Source: Gilliamella sp. wkB308 (GTDB taxonomy: Bacteria; Pseudomonadota; Gammaproteobacteria; Enterobacterales; Orbaceae). Taken from it: 64,000 nucleotides of DNA. Under the pieces are notes generated by a model, which made no database searches, was not told where the DNA came from, and was given only the letters and a program-made list of their open reading frames with translations. Shown one piece after another: positions 59,182 through 64,000 of this stretch; positions within the stretch are counted from its first letter, which is position 1, and each line of letters starts with the position of its first letter. The position numbers and the translations under genes were made by a program. Location: positions 62,001 to 126,000 of the forward strand of contig NZ_LZGN01000007.1 in NCBI RefSeq assembly GCF_001690185.1. Direction: 5' to 3'.

Positions 59182-59511
59182 ATGGTAGCAAATAATACAG
59201 GCCCTAATATACAACAAGAAAAAGCCACCGTTAGCACAATGATTTATCTTTATTGCCACAAACGGCATCATGTTCCCAACAATCATTTATGTGATGAGTG
59301 TAATGATTTATTAAAATATGCAATGCAACGCTTAACCTTTTGCCGATTTGGTGAGGATAAAACAACCTGTGAACGTTGTCCAAAACATTGTTATCGTAAA
59401 GATTATAAACAAAAAATTAAGCAAGTTATGCGTTTCTCTGGCCCAAGAATGATGATTTATCATCCTATTATGGCACTCAAACATCTTTATAAAAATTTGA
59501 CTAAGAAGTAA
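59182..59511 (+). CDS. ygbA: YgbA-like protein (nitrous-oxide-stimulated promoter family)
   Basis: 109 residues. TMIYLYCHKRHH, CDECNDLLKYAMQRLTFCRF and DKTTCERCPKHCYRKDYKQKI carry six conserved Cys, then MRFSGPRMMIYHPIMALKH. This is the family of E. coli YgbA, whose gene belongs to the NsrR nitric-oxide regulon. Biochemistry is unknown; a metal site is likely. The start is uncertain because MIYLY, 20 codons inside, is where many homologues begin their conserved part. Confidence 0.85.
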   Translation: MVANNTGPNIQQEKATVSTMIYLYCHKRHHVPNNHLCDECNDLLKYAMQRLTFCRFGEDKTTCERCPKHCYRKDYKQKIKQVMRFSGPRMMIYHPIMALKHLYKNLTKK

Positions 59512-59921
59512 TTTTTTTAATCAATTTTGCGACATGATTTAATCTCACAAAGGATAAGTTTGAAAGCACTATTATAAAAATTAAAAAACGTCAAAATCCA
59601 TATTTACCATTAAACAGGTTTAAATTTATATCCGTCTGTTTTAAAAAGTAAAAATTGGTTATAATGGTGTACTATATTATATTGTTCAGATAACTTGTAA
59701 AATATCGTCATTATGATAATGGGTGTCCACAATTAAAAGTAGCGATGTCTTAAATAACTATTATCTGTTTTTATTTAATGACATAAAACAAAAGGATGAT
59801 AAATATTTAAACACTTGATCCCTATGCAAATGAATACGCTCACAATCAAAGTTATCGGTGATCATTTCATTAGCTGTTAAAAAGTTTAAATATCAAAGCC
59901 CTTTTTTAAGGTAATTTAATA
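59512..59921. other. Intergenic region after ygbA
   Basis: 410 bp, AT-rich, no gene recognised. A GGTTATAATGG near 59657 offers a -10 element on the plus strand, and CATTAT-G-ATAATG (59709-59721) is a short palindrome. The right end must hold the leader of the secreted protein gene. Confidence 0.4.
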
Positions 59922-60455
59922 ATGAAGAAAATATCAATAATTTTTATATTATTAGCACATTTGTCGTTTGTTATTCAAGCCCAAGAGTATCAATATAATG
60001 ATTCTGGTATCACCAAATCCTTCGAATTTGGACCAAGTAATTCTAAAAATTCATCAAATCAGCAACGTGATATTATAGAAGCGATCTATTTTGATAAAGG
60101 TGTCCAATTATCATGGAATAGTAATATTGATGATTTTGATATTGATATCTTTTTTGTTAATACTAAAAACAATAAAAAAATGGTGGAAATTCTGGTAAAC
60201 AATATCCAAAATACAGATTGGGTCTATTTACCAACCAAATTGAAATTAAACGAATTAACTAAAGGAGATATTGCATTTTTGTATCTTATACAACTTAAGA
60301 ATATTGATCCGAATAGTTGTTTGCATCACAATTTTGATGTTTACGGTTATTCAAACTCAAAATATCCTGAAGGTATTTTGGATTATTTAGATTATAACCG
60401 TTTAGAAGTTCAAAATAATATGCGGATTTGTTTATCCGATAAAGGCTATCTATAG
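59922..60455 (+). CDS. Secreted protein, function unknown
   Basis: 177 residues. Signal peptide (KKISIIFILLAHLSFVIQA, cleavage before QEY). The mature part is beta-rich, with DIIEAIYFDKGVQLSWNSN, FDIDIFFVNTKNNKKM and a Cys pair (NSCLHHN and NMRICLSD). TTTAAGGTAATTTAATA precedes the ATG. Family not recognised; likely periplasmic. No operon partner. Confidence 0.7.
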   Translation: MKKISIIFILLAHLSFVIQAQEYQYNDSGITKSFEFGPSNSKNSSNQQRDIIEAIYFDKGVQLSWNSNIDDFDIDIFFVNTKNNKKMVEILVNNIQNTDWVYLPTKLKLNELTKGDIAFLYLIQLKNIDPNSCLHHNFDVYGYSNSKYPEGILDYLDYNRLEVQNNMRICLSDKGYL

Positions 60456-60581
60456 TCAATTTTAGCTAAATATTAATAGGTCATCGTATCGCGTATGCTT
60501 AAAAAATAGAGCCAAATCAAGTATCGTTAATAAGTCGCATCATTTAATAAGTTTTTTACCTTCTTTGATAACCTGAGTTTT

Positions 60582-61121
60582 TTAAAGTGCAGTGCCTTTA
60601 GTGGGTATCGTCAATTTATGGGTATCAACGCCTTCTAGTTGCAAAAGTTTAATTTTTTTATCAATGCCACCTGCATAACCGGTTAAACTGCCGTTACTGC
60701 CAATGACTCGATGACAAGGAATGATAATGGATATGGGGTTACGCCCAACTGCACCGCCGACAGCTTGGCTTGACATACTGGCAAGTTGATTGGTTTTCGC
60801 AATTTGTTTAGCGATATCGCCATAAGTGATGATTTCACCATAAGGAATTTTACAGAGAATATCCCAAACTTGATGACGAAAAGGTGTACCTATCGGGGCT
60901 AAATTAAGTTGATTGATAGCCGGATTTTTTCCTGAAAAGTAGTGATCAAACCATTTTTTTGTGCAGTTAAAAATAGGTAAGTTAGGTTTGTTTTCAAGCG
61001 GTTGGTTTACAGTATCCCCAAAATATTTTTGTCCTTCAATCCATACAGCAACAAGTTGATCGTTTCGACTTGCCAGCGTAATTAATCCTAATGGAGATGA
61101 GTAATTAGATGAATAAAACAT
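60582..61121 (-). CDS. ogt: Methylated-DNA-protein-cysteine methyltransferase
   Basis: 179 residues. The active-site IIPCHRVIG, followed by GSLTGYAGGIDKKIKLLQLEG, and the GTPFRHQVWDILCKIPYGE helix-turn-helix segment mark the O6-alkylguanine transferase family. Without an Ada N-terminal domain it is the Ogt type. It repairs O6-alkylguanine by suicide transfer. Confidence 0.94.
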   Translation of the reverse strand: MFYSSNYSSPLGLITLASRNDQLVAVWIEGQKYFGDTVNQPLENKPNLPIFNCTKKWFDHYFSGKNPAINQLNLAPIGTPFRHQVWDILCKIPYGEIITYGDIAKQIAKTNQLASMSSQAVGGAVGRNPISIIIPCHRVIGSNGSLTGYAGGIDKKIKLLQLEGVDTHKLTIPTKGTAL

Positions 61122-61218
61122 ATAAACCTTAAAATTTGAAACACGACATTGGAATAAAATTATGCTTGTTTATTAACATAATTTCTAGTTTTTTCTTGAT
61201 ATTGTCTATTTTATCCCG

Positions 61219-61248
61219 TCATTTGGCTTACTTAAGCAAGCCAAATGA
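61219..61248 (-). terminator. Hairpin after the histidine phosphatase gene
   Basis: TCATTTGGCTT pairs with AAGCCAAATGA (11 bp) around 8 nt, starting 11 bp after the minus-strand stop. T-tract weak. Confidence 0.6.
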
Positions 61249-61258
61249 GATTAAGACG

Positions 61259-62023
61259 TTATTTTGTGATTTGTTTACCTTTTTCGACATAACTCATATC
61301 GCCAAAACTTTCGACGACAAATTTACCTTCATCGGTATAACGAATTTTGGTGACACTCGCATTGCCTAGTGGAGACGTAATAGGGGCATCAAGCAGATCT
61401 TCTACCATAGACATAATCGCAATACCATGTGAAACGACTAATACGTTACCACCACCTTGTGCTTTTGCTGATTCAGCAATAGTTTTTAATGCGATTTCCA
61501 TTCGTTTTTTCACTTGCTGATAATTTTCCGCTTGTCCCGATTTTTCAACCGCTGCAACGGCATCTAACATTTTTTGTAGTGTTATTTTTCCTTTAGCAAG
61601 ATCAGCCATTAAATCTTTGTCAGAAGGGTATCCTAAATGTTGTGCAGCAGGATTCCACATATTCGGATCAAGATCGCCTTCAAAATCGCCAAAGCAGGCT
61701 TCACGCAGGGCTTCCATTTCATTAATTGCTAATGTATCGCCCTTACTTTCTAAGATAATACGTGCAGTTTGTCTTGCTCGACCTAAATCGCTGGAATAGG
61801 CCGTTATAAATTCGACATCTTTTAAGCCTTGTCCTAATTGTTCGGCAACCTCTATACCGGAATGAATTAATGGTGTATCAGACCATCCTTGCACACGATG
61901 GACATTGTTAAACATGGTTTTACCATGACGGGTTAAATAGATCGTCACTTCATTGGCAAAAGCTTGTGAAATTGATATAACCATAACAAAAAGTAGGCTA
62001 ATAAATTGAATTGATTTTTTCAT
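61259..62023 (-). CDS. Periplasmic histidine phosphatase family protein
   Basis: 254 residues. Signal peptide (FISLLFVMVISISQAFA, cleavage about 23). Catalytic TRHGKTMFNNVHRVQGWSD, SSDLGRARQTARIILES and the second His in VVSHGIAI define the phosphoglycerate-mutase-like superfamily. REACFGDFEGD supplies the acid. Substrate unknown; exported members act on phosphosugars or other phosphoesters. It follows the porin gene by 26 bp, so the two may be cotranscribed. Confidence 0.88.
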   Translation of the reverse strand: MKKSIQFISLLFVMVISISQAFANEVTIYLTRHGKTMFNNVHRVQGWSDTPLIHSGIEVAEQLGQGLKDVEFITAYSSDLGRARQTARIILESKGDTLAINEMEALREACFGDFEGDLDPNMWNPAAQHLGYPSDKDLMADLAKGKITLQKMLDAVAAVEKSGQAENYQQVKKRMEIALKTIAESAKAQGGGNVLVVSHGIAIMSMVEDLLDAPITSPLGNASVTKIRYTDEGKFVVESFGDMSYVEKGKQITK

Positions 62024-62049
62024 GTTTCATCCTTTGTATAACAAAAATT

Positions 62050-63390
62050 TTAAAATAAGTTAAATCGATAATCGATGACAGTTTCCGCTGATAAGGTTGG
62101 AGAACGTTGTGCTCTTCCATGTTTCAGGTTTGGCGTGGCATCAGAAGCACTCATTGTTTTGTAAGACCATCCATAACCTACTTTTGATAAGATTGAGAGG
62201 TTTTTAAACATACCAGTGCTAGGTTTCCAAATATTGAAAATGTTGATTTCACCATTTTTTAATCGGTCATGCTTATAATTAAATTTAGCATAATTCATAT
62301 ACAATCCGGTGGTATTATCCTTAATAAAATCATAATTTAATACGGTGGTGAAAACAAGTTCCCCATCGCGCATGTAATCTGCTGCTGCGGCAGCAAGTCC
62401 ATTAAAACGACCTCGGTTATTTTTACCGATATGGCGTCCATAATACCCAAGAGCATTATGTTTATTTGCATCGGTATAGGCAAGCCCCACTTTGATGCTA
62501 AAGTCTTGTTCTTTCCATTCAATGTCGGCTGCATAGTGCCATGCATGGGAATCAAACTCTTTTCTATTTTGTTTCATGGCATCATAATTTTTCATCGCAT
62601 AGCTACCATAAAATTGTGAACCCAAGGTTAAATTTTTAACGGGTTTATAAGATAATTCAATCGCATGCCGTCTTAAGTAATCTTTGGCAACACCATAAGA
62701 ATAGTCGATTTTGGTATCACTATTTTTATAAGCTATTTCAACAGTTGAGATGTTATCAATGACTTTTTTTCGATCGTTCGATAAAAAGTGAACTTTTTGG
62801 GCAGATTCACGGGGTAAGGCACTGTCAAAACGACCAAATGAAAACGCAAAGTCATCATATTTTAATATGCCACTAAATCCAAGATAGCTGTTTCGAGTTA
62901 AATGTTGTGAAGAACTAATGATGCCTAAATCTTTTACACTGTGCCAACCCACTTTACCATTAAAATTCATCTTATCATCACCCAGTTTTATTTTTATATA
63001 ACGCTGAGTAAATTTATTAAAGCCATGTGCATTGTGTTTGCTATATCCTTTACCATGGTTATAAAGTAGATTACGCGTTGCAAAGTAGTCACTTGCACCC
63101 AGTTTTATAGCATTATCATACGTGATATCAAATCCAATGGTATCAAACAGATAGCCGGATTTATAATTCAACGTGAAAACTTGTCCCCAAGCACTGTGCA
63201 CTTCTTTTGGTTGAGCGGCATTTTCTTTTAAATATTTCCAATGATTACGGGTAGAGAAATCAAGTTTACTATCGGTAATAAAAGCATTCTCTATAGAGCT
63301 TGATTGTAAATGATTACTGGATATTGGGGTTGCGAGAACGGAATAAGACATGATATTGAATAAGGCGAAAGTTAAATATCTTATTTTCAT
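62050..63390 (-). CDS. Outer-membrane porin, OprD family
   Basis: 446 residues. Signal peptide (FALFNIMSYSVLA), then about 18 amphipathic strands ending in FNLF (C-terminal Phe). HSAWGQVFTLNYKSGYLFDTIGFDITYD (in parts) and RDFAFSFGR-like strands follow the OprD/ChiP pattern. Specific ligand unknown; the neighbouring 6-phospho-beta-glucosidase suggests beta-glucosides or short oligosaccharides. Separated from that gene by a stable hairpin. Confidence 0.85.
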   Translation of the reverse strand: MKIRYLTFALFNIMSYSVLATPISSNHLQSSSIENAFITDSKLDFSTRNHWKYLKENAAQPKEVHSAWGQVFTLNYKSGYLFDTIGFDITYDNAIKLGASDYFATRNLLYNHGKGYSKHNAHGFNKFTQRYIKIKLGDDKMNFNGKVGWHSVKDLGIISSSQHLTRNSYLGFSGILKYDDFAFSFGRFDSALPRESAQKVHFLSNDRKKVIDNISTVEIAYKNSDTKIDYSYGVAKDYLRRHAIELSYKPVKNLTLGSQFYGSYAMKNYDAMKQNRKEFDSHAWHYAADIEWKEQDFSIKVGLAYTDANKHNALGYYGRHIGKNNRGRFNGLAAAAADYMRDGELVFTTVLNYDFIKDNTTGLYMNYAKFNYKHDRLKNGEINIFNIWKPSTGMFKNLSILSKVGYGWSYKTMSASDATPNLKHGRAQRSPTLSAETVIDYRFNLF

Positions 63391-63415
63391 TTTTATATCC
63401 TTTTTTTAATTATCA

Positions 63416-63467
63416 AAAACCTAAATAGCTAATTAAGCAACGTTATCTTTAATGCTATTTAGGTTTT
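63416..63467 (-). terminator. Hairpin between the glucosidase and porin genes
   Basis: AAAACCTAAATAGC pairs perfectly with GCTATTTAGGTTTT (14 bp) around a 24-nt loop; on the minus strand TTTTTG follows. It would reduce readthrough from the glucosidase into the porin, setting different expression levels or marking separate units. Confidence 0.7.
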
Positions 63468-63513
63468 GCCTGCTATACGCAGTAACTTTCCAATTTTAGC
63501 TATGTCATAAAAG

Positions 63514-64000
<487 letters not shown>

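Overview
The window is an AT-rich stretch of a gammaproteobacterial chromosome. Most housekeeping genes (murB, birA, lexA, coaE-zapD-yacG-tsaD, prfC, ycaO, ptrA, surE, proP) look enterobacterial; a few, such as the HI0607-like shikimate dehydrogenase, resemble Pasteurellaceae versions. Low GC, two type I-E CRISPR arrays, a polymorphic-toxin island and many transporters fit an Orbaceae gut symbiont such as Gilliamella. That assignment is inference; no rRNA or tRNA gene was seen to test it.

Layout. 1-7906 (minus): a nucleoside scavenging block, deoB-deoD, then nupG-add-cpdB-cdd and a Bacillus-like pyrimidine-nucleoside phosphorylase cut by the left edge. Together they dephosphorylate nucleotides in the periplasm, import nucleosides, deaminate and phosphorolyse them, and turn the sugar into ribose-5-P or deoxyribose-5-P. 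8506-11595 (plus): murB, a YcaD-type MFS transporter and birA. 11601-21978: an accessory zone with two type I-E CRISPR arrays (25 repeats each, same orientation, near-identical leader cores, no cas genes in the window) flanking a lipoprotein gene and a polymorphic-toxin island. The island holds one full-length toxin gene with an Imm7-like immunity gene, followed by four displaced toxin-tip/immunity cassettes: a tip fragment with a DUF596 gene, a papain-fold toxin with an Imm35/YrhB-like gene, a tip fragment with a DUF4279 gene, and a decayed RelE/HTH pair. Near-identical copies of the pre-toxin segment seed the cassettes and look like recombination handles.

22153-29514: zntA, setB, surE, ypfJ and proP. 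29865-35407: a ybhGFSR-type efflux operon (minus) headed by a MarR regulator with a perfect 12-bp inverted repeat at its promoter. 35431-43783: an AraC regulator divergent from fructose-6-phosphate aldolase with a perfect CRP site between them, a siderophore-interacting protein, ACP phosphodiesterase, a 3-hydroxybutyrate oligomer hydrolase, ilvY and prfC. 43857-48610 (minus): a four-gene putative exopolysaccharide operon (YaiO-like barrel, HEAT protein, family-2 glycosyltransferase, TIM-barrel-like secreted protein). 48939-64000: ptrA, lexA with two SOS boxes, coaE-zapD-yacG-tsaD, ycaO, a shikimate dehydrogenase-like gene, ygbA, ogt, a periplasmic histidine phosphatase, an OprD-family porin and the end of a 6-phospho-beta-glucosidase at the right edge.

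All calls come from reading the sequence and recalling families; no database search was run. The most unusual part is the toxin island between paired CRISPR arrays.
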